Shown: positions 23,646 to 37,100 of the stretch, piece by piece
Position numbering within the stretch: the stretch's first letter is position 1
How the letters are laid out: each line of letters begins with the position of its first letter
Assembly: GCA_026225945.1 (NCBI GenBank)
Contig: JAMJFZ010003631.1
Coordinates: 20,767 to 84,766, forward strand
Reading direction: 5' to 3'
From: Cricetomys ansorgei
Taxonomy: Eukaryota; Chordata; Mammalia; Rodentia; Nesomyidae
Length of the DNA: 64,000 bases
Notes under the pieces: model-generated
What the model was told of the DNA's origin: nothing
What the model saw: only the letters and a program-made list of their open reading frames with translations
The model's database searches: none
Made by a program: the position numbers and the translations under genes

Positions 23646-24538
23646 AGAGGAGAACGTAGTAAAAGACAGCGAAAATAGTGAGAGAAAGAGTGAGAAGGAG
23701 ACAGAGATGGGGGCATAGAGAGTTTCTAAGTTTTGAAGGTCCCTGAGATGACTAGCCGCTAGCTTGTACCAGCTTTTGACTCCTGACTCAGTTCTTTGCA
23801 CTGTTTCCAGAATCCCTTTCTCAAGACCCTGACCTCAAGAGAGGCTGGACCCCAGCACATAAGAATTCCAAGGCAGGAATGTTGGTCATTTTAAGGCAAG
23901 TTAAGGTTATACAGGCTGAGGACATAGTAGATAACTGGTTAGGTACATTGTTTTAAATTGTCTCAAGGTATATTATTGACTTGTCTGTGGGGTCCAGCAA
24001 AAGCTCAAACTCTTTGAATGCAAAAGATATTTTCATAAAATTATATCACCACAAGTTGGAATTGCAGACAGATACTCTATAGCCAATTTCAAAGAACACC
24101 TATGCTGATTGCCCTGGAGAACTTGACTCAAGGATACAAAAAGCAGTTTTAAAGAGAGGACTCTTTCTGTACCTTAGCCCTGAAGAGGAGCTATAGTGAA
24201 CTGCAACGTTGCCCAGGGTCTGGACTGGGAGGAACCTTAGACAATGCAGAGTGGTTTAGGATCATTTGAGGATCTTCTAGCAGGGAGTTGCACTTGGTCA
24301 TGGAATCTCAGAAGAGCAAGATGGTAGTTGAACACTGCTCATGGCATCAGAAAATGTGGCATGTTTCTGTCTATTCTTGTTTTCCTTCTTGTTGAAAGGA
24401 TCATTTTTGTTTATATTTGAGATTATGTTTTGATTACATTTCTCCCTTCCCTTTCCTCCTTCCAAACCTGACTATATACATATTCCTCCCTGTTCTGCTT
24501 CAAGTTCATGGCCTCTTTTTTCAATTGTTATTACCTAC

Positions 24539-24540
<2 letters not shown>

Positions 24541-24627
<87 letters not shown>
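24541..24627. repeat. GT/AT compound microsatellite
   Basis: A GT run followed by an AT run, copy B partner of the TA/CA array at 6429-6487. Confidence 0.95.
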
Positions 24628-24628
<1 letters not shown>

Positions 24629-24889
24629 CCACTCAGTTTTGTATGTTAGTGTCCTCCATGTTCAACTCATGTTTGGGCAGTCATGCTGGTGAGATTTCCT
24701 AGGTGTCGCTTCTTCTGTTACTAGGAGACACAATCTCACAGCAAAGACCCTGAACCTCTGCCTCTTAGAAACATTCTGCAACGTTACTCGAAGTTTGGGT
24801 GTGGAGTGTTTTGTAGACGTATTTATTGGGACTGCGCTAAATAACTCTATTTAATAAACCAGGAAAATCTCTAGCAACAATCTATAAAC

Positions 24890-25066
24890 ATTTGTTTGTT
24901 TGTTTGTTTGTTTGTTTGTTTTTGTTTTTGTTTTTTCCAGACAGGTTTTCTCTGTTGTAACACTGGCTGTCCTGGAACTCACTGTGTCAGCCAGGATGGT
25001 CTCAAACTCACCTGCCTCCCCATTGCTGGGGTTAAAGGGCTGTTCCACCACTGCCTGCATAAACAT
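24890..25066 (-). mobile_element. B1 SINE, minus strand, copy B
   Basis: TTTG repeats (complement of the A-rich tail), then CCAGACAGGTTTTCTCTG and the B1 body in reverse. Same insertion as 6905-7080. Confidence 0.8.
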
Positions 25067-26030
25067 TTGTTCTTAACACCACAGATAAATGTAGTCTTTG
25101 CCTCTCATCAAGGCATCTTCTCTTTGCAACAGATGGAGACCGCTACAGAAAACCACAACCAATCAGTATTCTGATTTTACAAAATGATGCTGTTGTAGGG
25201 AAGAGATTCGTACATTTAAATTTTCAAATACAGTACACAATTATATATACACAATGTACTGAGACAATGTACCAGAAAATGGTGATTTTATTTTTTGTGC
25301 TTGTTTTGCAATGGTGTTCCTTTAATGTGTATTTGGAGGGGATGAGTCCAAGGTAACTGGTGTGGGATGATACTCTGAGAATGAAGCTTTTGTGATGGGG
25401 GCTGGAGTGAGGACACGCACCTTTCAGAAAAGCCTCTAGATCCTGGCTTTTTGACCAGTTTAGTGGTCAAGACAATAGTTCAAAGTAGCTGTAAAATAAT
25501 TTCTGCTTCAGGATGAAGGGTTTGGCTTGGTGACTCAGCCACACTGTGGCTTGGAGCCATGTTTTAAATCCATTTTGAAACACTTGCATAGAGGTCTGCA
25601 CCAGGCTGCAGAAACACTACTGGTAGAGGCGTCCCGAATCTGTCTACCTACTGCTAAGGTCTGTCTATGACAGGGCCTGTTCCCCTCTGCAACTGTGCAG
25701 TTCACACCAATTTTATACTATCCACCAAGCATGAGAATACTTGCTTGCCTCAATCTGATCAGTGAATGAAATCAGAAGCCAATTAAGTAAGAAAGAGTAA
25801 AGTGAACGGACTGGGCCAAGAGGCAAAGCTCTTCAGAGGCCACCACCCTTTCCTGGGCGTGTCTTCCTGGGACTTTGCCAGTTGGATGCGGTTTGTGCAG
25901 AAGCAATGGCGTTTTGGAAGACAGGGGCTCCTGTGATGTCAGTGCTGTCCAAGCCTGGGAGAGTAGGGTGACCTGGGTCTGGTTCCGTGCAGCCCCACTG
26001 AAGCAGCGACATTAGAGAGAAAACTGGGGA
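25067..26030. other. Upstream flank of exon 1B
   Basis: Alignable to copy A without the 913-bp LTR-type insertion. No gene seen on the plus strand. Confidence 0.4.
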
Positions 26031-26179
26031 AGAACAGAAGCAGGACAAGGACCCCAGCAGACTCAGAGACACTGGAAAGGAGTCCACGAGGCAAACAGTT
26101 GAAGCTGTGGAGTGCGCATGCGCCTGGCATCCGCTGTTAATCACCTTGGCTACTGCAAAAAGCCCCACTACAGGCCGGG
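26030..26179 (+). promoter_or_regulatory. Promoter and 5' UTR region of CD47-like copy B
   Basis: The stretch before ATG 26180 holds a perfect TGCGCATGCGC palindrome at 26113-26123, the consensus for NRF-1, 57 bp upstream of the start codon. NRF-1 is known to drive the human CD47 promoter, so position and motif fit a working promoter. No TATA box is seen. The matching site in copy A has one substitution in its right half. Confidence 0.6.
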
Positions 26180-26225
26180 ATGTGGCGCTTGGTGGCAGCA
26201 CTGCTGTTGGGTTCACTGTGTTGTG
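26180..26225 (+). CDS. CD47-like exon 1B: start codon and signal peptide
   Basis: ATG 26180 gives MWRLVAALLLGSLCC plus one base of a Gly codon; a GTGAGT donor starts at 26226. Length and phase equal those of exon 1A. Compared with CD47, Pro3 is replaced by Arg while the AALLLGS core is closer to mouse CD47 than that of copy A. It is 14.3 kb upstream of exon 2B and downstream of the intact NRF-1-type site, so this is the likelier main start of the gene. Confidence 0.82.
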
Positions 26226-27175
26226 GTGAGTGGCTGCAGGCTCACAGTCCTGAGTTTGGTGGGCTGCCCCCATCCCCTGCCAGTCAGGAGGCTTCAGCAC
26301 AAGAGTGCAGATCTGAGAGGGCTCCCAGGGGTTGGGCGCCCTCTGCCTCCTTCCTGGTCTCATTGAGAGAAGGGCTAGAGCTCCTCAACTTGTGTACATA
26401 CTCCAATGGGGACTGCAAGAAAGAAAAAAAAAAAAATCAGAGCGCAACTGCTAGGGAATTTTTCTTTTTAAAACAATGCTTCTCCAACCTCCCACTACCA
26501 CGCTGCCCCCTGCCTTCACGTGGTTTAGGGATTGAAGGACTAGAATAGGAAAAACTCTGGCCTCTTGTAAGGAACTAAGTACAGGTTTTAGTGAAGTCCA
26601 TCAAAAAGGATTTTGTTATACTCTGTCAGCATCAGAAATAAGGAGACAGTTATCAGAAAGTTGTAACTTCAGAGCTTGGATCATATTAGCTCCCAAATTA
26701 GAAACCCAAATAATCTTGGGAGCAATAAATAGAGAAGAGCAGAGCAAGATTTATTCCCCGTGGCCACTTTGGGCAGAGGAACAAATATGGAGTTCCAGTA
26801 ACTCTTTCCCACAAACCTATCTACAGGGTCCTCACAGGAGGTTTAGGTTAGGTTTAAGAAAGGAGCAAGAGGGCTGCATAACGGAGGAGTTTGTCAAAGT
26901 CAAGGTGTGCTCCAGCGCATCACCCCTCATTGGCACTCTGGAGCCTCCCTTCCAAGCTGGCAACAAGGTTCAGCCTTTTCCTTCTCTAAGTATGAGATTT
27001 GTGCGCTGTGGGGGTTGGCGGGATTTCAGTTTCTTGACTCTCATTGTTTTAGTAGTCCGATAGCCAAATGGAGGGGCAAAATCATTGCTTAACATATATT
27101 CATTCCTGTCAGGCTAGTTATATTTGGACAGTGTATTGACATGATGATTATTAAAAACTAAAAGTAATCTAGAGC

Positions 27176-27345
27176 TGGCTGGAGAGTTGACTCAGCTATT
27201 AAGAGCTCTCTCTGTTCTTCCAGGGGACTCGAGTTCAATTCCCAGCACCCACATTGCAGCTCACAACTGTCTGTAGCTCCAGTTCCAGGTGACCCGACTC
27301 CCTCACACAGACACTAATGCACGTAAACGAAGAAGAAGTTAACCT
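27176..27345 (+). mobile_element. B2 SINE, copy B
   Basis: CTGGCTGGAGAGTTGACTCAG head and TTCAATTCCCAGCACCC box; the same insertion as in copy A. Confidence 0.85.
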
Positions 27346-27723
27346 CTAAAAGACATCTAGGAAACATCTTATTACTCGAGTAGCCACTTTTCACAAATTA
27401 TAAACTGTTCATTGAAACTTTCTCCTTTATTTGGAAGAATCATTTTAATTGTACACATTTCATCAAATAGTAATACATAACTTATAGTCAAAACACATAT
27501 AGCATTGGGACTTGGTGGTTTTTTACTCCTGATGGTTTTTGCCTCCTGCCATGGCTTAGATGAGGTTATCTTCCACAGGTTTCTGTTAGAAGCTTGTACC
27601 CCAGTGTGGCAGTGTTAATACATGGTGAAACTTGTCAGAGGTCAGGCCTTGTCGGTAGACAGGTGACACCAGCACCCCACCTCAATAAAGTAAGGTGTCT
27701 CTCCCACATATGTACACACCACA

Positions 27724-27725
<2 letters not shown>

Positions 27726-27768
<43 letters not shown>

Positions 27769-27775
27769 TCTCTCC

Positions 27776-27821
<46 letters not shown>

Positions 27822-27822
27822 T
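27726..27822. repeat. TC/AC compound microsatellite
   Basis: A TC run of about 70 bp passing into an AC run. Confidence 0.95.
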
Positions 27823-29030
27823 GAACCATGGTCTGGCTGTGCTGTCAAAGCTTCCTCTAACCTGTGGGGCAGGCTATCTATTATAACAGTTCCTATATGG
27901 CTGTGACCTGGTTTTACTTGGTCTGCAGTTTTACATTGATATCAGTTAGCCAGGACTGCATGTTGAAATAAAAACTGTTAGTTGCTGTTCATTTGTATGT
28001 CTTTCTGTTTTTATGTCTGCATGTTATATGATATTTTTCTACCAAAACACGTAAAAGAGCTCTAATGACCTAAAGGAAAAAAAAGTCATTTAAAGCTACT
28101 ATCTGATCAAGGAGTATAATAGTAACCCAATTAGTTTTTAAATTTGTAGGACTTTGTGTTTGAAAATTGTTAATATATTCTTAGTCCAATTACAGCAAAC
28201 CAATGATCAATATTTTTAGTGTTAAGGGCATCTGGTTTACTTATTTCTGTCAGATGTTAAAGATCTTAAAATTGAAAAATTTCCCTGAGGTGAGAACACG
28301 AAACAATGTCTGTGGTTTTCTGTGTTCTAGACACATCAATTTGTCTTCTAAGTACTTTGGGAAAAAGAAATGACTTAAAATGAAGGGAATCTTTGTCTCA
28401 AATTAGCCTTGTATAAATGACTATCTCTAGATAGTTATTAAAATTAAATAAATCAGATAAATGTAAATAGGATAAGCATCTCTAAATAGGAATTTCATAT
28501 AACTTAAAAATCTGGTTGAGGTAAAATAAATGAGGTTTTTAATATCTGATTTACTTCTAAGTAAATTAAATTTACATTTGCTCTTGGTTTCATAATGCCT
28601 GATTCACACAAAAATGAGTTTATCTATAAAATCATACTTCCACAAAAATGTATAAGGAAGTTCACTTGTAAATATTAACGTGGTATGGGAGGTGGCTGAG
28701 TGAAAAAGTGTTCATCTCCCGTGCATGACACCCTAGCTTTAACCCTCCAAAAAATTATTAGACATATATTTGCTGTTGTGATAAAAAATAAGAAATTGCT
28801 GTATTCTGAAATAGTAATTAAGGCTAAGAAGTATTTAGAAATTATTAATTTATTAATATATGTTAAATATATTAATTATTAATATATGTTAAAAGGCATT
28901 AACGTTGTCTTTCATTAAGAATATAAATTTATGAAATTAGGTTATTTATAAAAAAGTTCTGCCTTATTAATAAATTTTTGGGAGTTTGTTTCAAAAAATA
29001 AACTAAGAAGAGACAATAAGACAAGTTAAA

Positions 29031-29176
29031 GCCAGGCCTGGTGGCACATGCTTGCATCCCAGTACTCGGGAGGCAGAGGCAGGTGGGTCTTTGAGTTAGA
29101 AGCCAACCTGGTATACAGAGTGAGTTCCAGGACTTCCAGGGCTACACAGAGAAACTCTGTCTCAAAAAAAAAAAAA
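29031..29176 (+). mobile_element. B1 SINE, plus strand
   Basis: GCCAGGCCTGGTGGCACATG start, A box, GAGGCAGAGGCAGGTGGGTC, GGGCTACACAGAGAAACTCT and poly-A tail: near full length and well preserved. Confidence 0.95.
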
Positions 29177-30949
29177 ACAGATTAACTATTTTGAGAATAA
29201 ATAAGTCTCAGTTTATAAAAAAATCTATGAATATGAAGGTTTGTTTTTTTGACTTAAAAATGGAAAAAGTTATTATGGAGTAAAATATATAATTTTTCTT
29301 TAAAATAAAGTGACTGAACTTTTGCATTGTTTTATGTATGGATATACCCTCCCATATTTATATGCTTGTATACAAAATAGGAAAAAGTAAGATGGTTTAA
29401 CTCTAAGGAATTAGAGCAACTCATGATGAAAGAGTTTTAAAACACAAAATTTATAAGCAATAACTTCTGTATGATCAGGCTGACCAGAACTGAAGTGTCT
29501 TTATAAAGTTCAACAGTAAGTAGAGGATGCTTTGCTATCACATGGGATCCTTGCTTTTGAACTCCAGCCAGCACCTGCTGCACAAAGTCCTGTTTTGTAG
29601 TTCAGTCAGCTGCAGTGATTCTCTCCCACTTTATAGTCAACCGCCGTCATTTTTTAAAATACTGCTGAATCCTGACACTAGGGCAACTTGTTTTACAGGC
29701 CCTAGAGAACACTTTCTTTCCCCAGTGTTCTGTGGTTCTGTGTCCTTGCCTGTCACAATGTATGTAAACAGTTTGTGCAGCCGATTCCACGTGCCATGAC
29801 TGTTCTAGCAGGCATGCATCCCCTGATGAGATTCTGATTTTCCTGTTGGTGTTATTATGACCTTGGACACAGAGTCTTCTAGAGTCGGCTTATATTCTGA
29901 TACCTTCACTATAGCCTTGACATTCAGAGGGTTTACCATCTTCTTACAAGCAGAAACAACCACACTGCTGGAGATATTTCTTTATCATTTAAAGAGGACA
30001 AAGGAAGAAAGGTTTGTGTCCTTTTGGTTAATATTTTCCCTTCCATTATCTTTATTTTTCTGTTATTCAGAAAAACCAAACCTTAATTCTCTTTTTGGAA
30101 TCTTCTATATTTACTAATGAAATGTTTCTTTTCTTTTTTTGTATTTGTGTGTTTCTGACTTTGACAGGCTTCTCTGGGATCAAAGTTCTAGGATAAGCTT
30201 CTTAGACCTACAATTAACTGAGCTGCTCAGTTGGCCTCCCAATGATGCTCATAAGCTACATCTCTCCTCTTAGAGTTGTCACTCTAAGGAAGCTTATTTG
30301 AAGATTAGATTTGATGGATTGTAAAATGATAATGTTTTTTTCTGCATAATGATGTTAATTCAAATGTTCTAAATAGTATATAGAATTTATGAATCTGATG
30401 CTTGATTTGTTCATCTCAGTCATGGGTCTGATAGAATAAAAATACTGTATATAATGAAATGCAAGCTTACTTCTCAAGAGCGAAATTCTCATCATCGTGC
30501 AAGACTGTCTCCCACTGTTTGATTCTTCTTTAAAAGCATTTATAACCAGATTCATAAATAAACTGTGGCAAGTATACTTAAATACAGGCCTCTCAAAGTC
30601 TTAAATTTAATAGAATAATAATTATATTTTGACTGAACAGTCTTGCCATAGGACATACCCAGGAGATACAGATCTCAAAACTATCTACCATCTCCTGGAT
30701 TTGTCTACTGGAAAAGGCATATATGTGAGGACCCTCTGTAGTCTTGCTGGAAGTGTTTATGTCATACCTTTCTCACCAATCTCTTTGCTACTAGTCTCAA
30801 AGACATTGATATCTCAACTCATATATCTCACTGAAAAACAAAAAATCTTACTTCTAATAGCAACACATCAGCAGGAAACTTAAAGCTAAATTTCTCTCAC
30901 AAGTAAAGCCTATGTTGTCTTTAAGACTTCCATGCAGGAGAACTGTGTT

Positions 30950-31460
30950 TACATCATTTCCATCTCACCTTCTCCCTGTTCCACCTCCTGCTGTGTCTTC
31001 CCACCTCAAATTAATTACTTCTTTGTTACTGTTACCCCCACACACACACACACACATTTACACAAACTTTGCTGTGTCCATTTAGTGTTTTTCATATGTA
31101 TATATCACATATGTCACATAGTCAGTTACAGCTGACCATAGGAGATTGGGTCGTCTATCAGAAGGCTTGTCCCCAGAGAAGAAAGATCTTCTTCTCTTTG
31201 CAGTCATTAATGCCTGTAGCTCTTCATTGAGGGTTAAGGCCCTCTGAGAATTCTTCCATCCACCATGGAATGCCAAATTGTGTTGTCATTGTGTACATCT
31301 TCTTTAGGTAACCATATTGTTGAGATTTCATAGGTGCCACTCCCTGTCATGTATAAAAGATGCTGTTTGAAGCAGATGTGCTGCTTCAATGACTCTTACA
31401 AATCTCCCCTCCTCTGAGCATCTTCTGCCATGTTCCCTGAGTCTTCAGTATAGGGATTGC
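30950..31460 (-). mobile_element. L1 3' UTR fragment
   Basis: Complement of the rodent L1 3' UTR: TGAGATTTCATAGGTGCCAC, CTCCCTGTCATGTATAAAAG and CTTCTGCCATGTTCCCTGAG. Includes a short CA run at 31036-31056. Confidence 0.55.
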
Positions 31461-32449
31461 TGTGCAGAGTTATCAAATGGAGATGGGCCCCTCATGCTCT
31501 GTTGCTCTTTTATATACCTCTATTTTCTTTAAAAGACAATTCTTCCCATTTACATTTTTCTCTCTAATCATCAAAGAGAAAAATCCTTCAAGATCTAGAT
31601 CTAGATATTTCACGAAAACCTATGATCTGTTAATGCAAAGAAACCCACAGATTTCCAAATGAACTATATTTCCTTATAAATTTATGACTGTATAACCACA
31701 TAATCATAACCTTATGATCTACTTGTAGCTGTAAATGATAATCTTGGACCTTTGTACAGTGTCAAGCATTGAAGCCCATAAATTCATATTCTCCATTCCA
31801 GCAAAACTGTACCTAATGTCTACAAAAGCAAAATAAAACAAAGTTTTCACAGTTAGATTAAGATTTGTATCTGGGATCTGACAACTCACAAACTGAAAAC
31901 CCTGGTCTATTAATTGTTGATGATCTCTAGGACTATAGTAAATGGTCCAATAATAAAATGTGGCAATGTTACTGGTCATATCTCACTACAGGTATTTACA
32001 AATGCATAAGTTATTATATATGAAATTACCTGCTACATCTCAGTGGAGTATATTTTTATTTTGAGTAGTGTATCAGTCGAACTCATATATAGGGAGCATA
32101 ATGCCTCAATTACTAAAAAAACAAAATGAAGTTTGTGATATTTCTGGATCCAATCTAAATATTGGCTTACTCTTCTTACATTGTATTGTAGTAGTATGCC
32201 TACAGGGCAGCTCATGAAGGAGGATAAAGAGACAAAACAAAACAAAAAATTTGTTTTATCTTTACAACACAATTTAACATTTAATTTAACAGTTTAACAA
32301 TGAAACCATTTACAAGAGAAAAAAAGCACTAGAATTTCAAATGCACATGCCCAAATGAAACCAAACATCTATCAAGCTGTTCGCAATATCTTTGGACAGC
32401 AGAAAATCATTATCAATGTCCAATTATCTGGAATTCACTCATAATCTTC

Positions 32450-33060
32450 TGGGCTCTTCCAAAGGGCTTGGATCACTTCTCAGGCTCTGCCCTCTGCAGC
32501 ACACATAGCTTGTCCTCCAGGCTCTGGCTGGCTCCATTCCACTGCTGCTGCTGTTCTTGGTGGTCATCCCATTGTACTGACATCTTCAAAATGCTGGAGT
32601 CTTCTGCTGCAACTGAGCTGCACTTTCACCAATAGCCACCCCTGGTCTCTCTCATTGTGCCAAGCCTCAACTTCTTTACATGACCTCTTCAATCTGGGCC
32701 TTCAACAGCCACTGAGGCTGCACTTTTACTAATAGCCTCTCATTGGCTCTTTTCATGGTGCCAAGCCTCAACTTTTCTGCATGACCCTTCAATCTGGGCC
32801 TCCACTGCTACTGAGGCTGCACCTTCACCAATGAATAGCCTCTTCTGGCCTCTAATAATGTCAAGCCTTAGCTGTTCTCCATGACCCCTTCATGCCTTCA
32901 AAACCAGTACCACCAGGGTCACTTACAGAGCCAAGTTTGGCTACCAGCAGGAGGTAAACCCTAGGCCAGTTCTGGAAGATAACTTCTATGTGCTGACCCT
33001 TAGGAAACACTTTCCAGATTTTAAAATAGATACTGATTTGCAGGATAAACAATTAGTCCT
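32450..33060. repeat. Unnamed rodent repeat with internal repetition
   Basis: Units with CAAGCCTCAACTTCTTTACA, TGACC and GGCTGCAC recur about three times (32660, 32760, 32860). It looks like a rodent LTR/ERV-derived repeat; the family is not certain. Confidence 0.45.
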
Positions 33061-33814
33061 TGTCTACAGGAAAGGTATGCTCATGGGTGGAGTTGTCATT
33101 ACCATCACCAGTGCCTGGACCACTTGTAGTTAGGTTTGCAGAAAAAAAAAAAAACTGTTCAGTTTAACTAAGTGCTTTTTAAAGGCTCTAAACCATGACT
33201 TCCACAATAGCAGGAAGTCCTGGTCCAGTGGGAGAATTGCTGCTTGAAATATTCTGGTGGTTCGGTGTTCTTTTTCATCACTGCTAAAGGGAAACAAACA
33301 ACCCCTTCCATAGATCTCAAACACAACATCTTGAGCTTCACACAAAGCAGCTATAAGAAAATTCAGTATGTGAAACAGTACGTTAACACCAGCGAAGGGA
33401 GAGAGCATTGGTACCATGATCAGGAAAAGCAGAACCTTGCTTTTTCCTGCTCTAGGCTGAATTATTTATCTCTAAGTGCCTCCATTCTGTGGCTCTCACC
33501 TCAGAGCTTTTTTTCTCACTTATTTAATAATTTTACAGCCTTTTCTCTTCATGGAGGCAAATTTCCTTTCTCTCTCTCCTCTTCCTTCAGGAGCCTTCAG
33601 TTAATACCTTCATCTCTATCCTCTGGTAGCTTCCCTGAGCATACTTCATCGGACTCTGGACTCTATGAGGTCTGGAGTTTCTTAGTTGGTCTCATGTCTG
33701 GCCCCACGTTGGGCAACATTTGTACTAGTATGCTTATGGCCAGCTCACAAATGAGGACAAAGAGGAGTATTCATTGGTGAAAACTTTGCCAGACCTCAAC
33801 AGAGGGAACAACCA

Positions 33815-34075
33815 TCATGGCCAGCACTATAGTGAACAGTAGAACCCTGAGCAGCTCAGGTGATTTTACTGATTCGGAATTCCTCAGGTGCAGATCATAC
33901 ACAAGCAAACATTCCCCACAGAAATCAAACACCTTTAGACAATACAAAATGCCAAGACCTAAACAGCCCCTCACCCTACATTGTACGAAACAACTAATTT
34001 GTACCCAACTAAAAATAAACATCCACAGCAGTGTATCATATCCAAAGAGATTGTAGCCAGAATTGTGAATTCAAC
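33815..34075. repeat. LTR-like dispersed repeat, copy B
   Basis: Copy B partner of 11335-11600; the only shared intron segment between the two copy-B-only blocks. Confidence 0.5.
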
Positions 34076-34179
34076 AGCTGTTGGATTTTTCACTCTTGTG
34101 TTGTGGTTAGCATCTTAACATAGTAGAATTGTATTCCTAACCAGTTGATCTATAGATGACTTTGTAGCTAACTCCACCA

Positions 34180-37100
34180 TAGCCTAACAGAATGCCCTAG
34201 ATCCTCTCGGTAGTGTTAAATTCAGATATCCTAAGGGCTCTGGAGTGCTTATTAGCCTATCAAAGCAACACTTATGTCAGTGTTAACTCTGTTACCTGCA
34301 CATTAAAAATAAACTTAAAAAGAATAAACCCAAAATGAACAAAAAAGAAAATGAAGCCATGTGCCAGCAAGGGGTCTCACAAAATGTATCTGGAATTTAT
34401 GATGTATGCACTCCAGTGCTTTCAAGGTTAGGTTTGTAGTTATGGCCAGCCTGCATTTTTGGTATTGCTGCAGGTTACATTTTCTACTATGATCTTCAAG
34501 CTTTTTCTTATTGTTGGTCTAATCTTTGTGAAGATAACTCTCTTAAAAGACAAAGCTCAGTGCTGGGAAGTGGTGACTGTCCCTGGGAGTAGTAAAATAA
34601 AATTCTGTGTTGACTAGACCACACACCTGCCCTGAGACAGCTTTGTCTTCTGCCTCTTTGTTGCTCAAATGTGGTCTTGCCTATGATATTGGCTCCCATC
34701 TATTTCCTGTAATGTGAGGCCAGACCAAACAGAGCAGGTTCAGTTTGATAGTAATGGATGATCAAAACATCACTGCAAGCTGGATGGTCAGCGACCCTTT
34801 CAGAGAAAAATCTTGATCTAAGTGGGAAAATGTAAATATCATTATGCCAAATGAAGTTGTTTCAATCACAGCCCACTAAAACACAGCAAAGTGACCATAG
34901 TGGTTGAAAACTTACAGGTACCTTTTCCAGGAAATGTTTTCCAACATCGGTGAATGAAACAGCTTTCCATAACTTTAACCCTGATTTTGCCTACCAGCTG
35001 GTGTGGGACAGCCAGCAATGACTTTAGTGCTGGCTTGACATAGTAACTGTGACCACCCACCAGTTAGTGCTCATCAGCACGTGCACAATACCATACGTGC
35101 CGCTGAACTTTACTACAGACAACCTCATATGAATTTTCCTTCCTCAATGAAATCTCAGTCTTCCCTTTGTTCCTTAGACTTCCCAGGGGCCATGATAGCC
35201 TGTGGAGGTGAGTCATGGATTGCAATGCTAGTCTCTGTCTATTCCCAAATGAGAGTTCCCTTACTGGAAAACTGTCTTCTCTCTCCTTTGGGTTATCCAA
35301 CACACCATCCATAAAGACTCAAGAAGGCACACTGTTTTCATGATGCCCCTGTGTGTCTGCTTACTGTTTTTTTTTCCTCCATAAGCATTCTGGAATGTTG
35401 AAACCTAGTAATCAAAATCCTATCATCTAAGTGTTTAATGTTTAGGTAGCATTTTCTGTTAGCATCCCCAGAGTGCCTGTTACCATGACTATCGCTACAG
35501 CTAAAATATACCCGCTTTCTGTTATCTGTCATACAGTCATATTCACATTGCACTAGACTGGAATATGAAGTAACATATCATGAATGCAGACCACTGGTGT
35601 CAAAACTTTTCTCATGTATAAAACTTATAAATTGTGCACTGATTTTAATTTGAGAGACATGTATTTAAGATTAGAAAGAACTTTTGGGATATAACTTTGA
35701 GGGATATAAATTCTGGAAAGCCTTTACCAGTGACAGCTAATATTATGCTTAACTGTCACTCATTTTATATCACATTTAATATGACTGAATTCTTCTGAGT
35801 CCCATAGATAAGAATTTATAGTATAGTATAGTGCTTATTATTAACCTTAAAATTATTAACCTAAAATCAGCATAAGCATTTGTATTGTGCTGTTAGGCTT
35901 TGAATATAAAGTAAGAAATTATATTTTTTGTCAAAATATAAAGTGAATTTTGTGCGTATTTAATATGTGCTTCAAGAGAATGTGTAGGAATTCATGACAA
36001 CAGTCTTAGGACACAAATAATTATAATCCGAGGGATCTGGGAGACTGAATTTCGAATCTAGACAGGACATCATAAAATTGCACACTCATTTGTGCCAGTC
36101 TGATCTTGATATCACTTCCACATATAATGAAACTGGCAATGAGGAACCATGCCTTGGTAACCTTTACAGTGTCAGTGACCTGTGTTGTCAAAGAAGAGAC
36201 TTCTAATGCCCATTTCAGCCAGTTAAAGACAGACCGAAGCCCACTGTAATGGTTTACAAAATATAAAACAAATGATCATGTTCTCTGATGCTCTGTCTAA
36301 AGAAACTTTGTTTAAAAGAACAGCAGTTTCTGTGCTGGAGTCACACAGTGGTAAGGGCAGCACTGCATGATGAACTGCCTTGATGGGAGGGCTGCTGGGA
36401 GTGACGCAGCCTCATCTGGGAATTAGAATTTTCCCCCACAGTTGCATGTATTGAACACTTGGCCACTTCCTGGTAGAATTATTTACAAAGTTTATGGAAC
36501 TTCTAGGAGATGAAGCATTATTGAGGGAAATATCACAAGGAGAAGATTTGAAGATGAATAACCCGCCTCTACTTCCTGTTTGCATCTGGCTTCTGGGTTG
36601 CCAATCCAATGGGACAGACTGGCTTCATGCACCAGCTGCCATGCATTCCCTGCCATGAAGAAATGCCACTCTATAAATGGAAGCAAAAAATAAAACTTTC
36701 CTCCATGGTGTATTATTATAGTAACAGAAATGAAACTAACAGTCTTGATATATAACCCACTCCATTCCTCCATTCTTATAAAAGCACTTTTAAACTCTGA
36801 AAAGAAAAACAAAAAACAGTAGTAAAGGGCTTGTATTCAAAGCTACCCTCCAGACATTGTAAACAATCCATCATAAAAAGACTTCTCCCTTTTCAGCTTG
36901 CTCCAGAAGAATGCACATTCCCCTGTCAAAGGGAAAGGCAACCAGTCAACCCCTCTGTCATATCCATCACCTCAGAGACCTGCTCCAGCTGCTTGTTCCT
37001 CAGCCTTGTATCCTAGAACTTGCCCTTGCCATTGACTCCTTCCCCTTAGGTTGCAGCCCTTATCAAATTTAACCTCATAGTAAAAAACGAAAACAGAAGC

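Larger units (their letters stand above)
28366..33805. other. Intron 1 block present in copy B only (first)
   Basis: About 5.4 kb missing from copy A, whose flanks meet near 11325. It holds an ID-like stretch near 28686, a B1 at 29031-29176, an L1 3' UTR piece at 30950-31460 and an unnamed repeat at 32450-33060. A 178-codon open frame from 33244 matches no protein I know. No gene is supported. Confidence 0.55.

Noticed and set aside
23358..23801. Long Ser/Phe/Leu-rich and Lys/Arg/Glu-rich frames
   Set aside because: They run through the GAAA/GGAA microsatellite; low complexity, not genes.
31036..31056. CRISPR-like or regularly spaced repeats
   Set aside because: Only simple microsatellites occur; no spaced direct repeats, and the DNA is mammalian.
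33244..33780. 178-codon plus-strand open frame
   Set aside because: No recognisable domain, no splice or promoter context, lies in a copy-B-only repeat-rich intron block.
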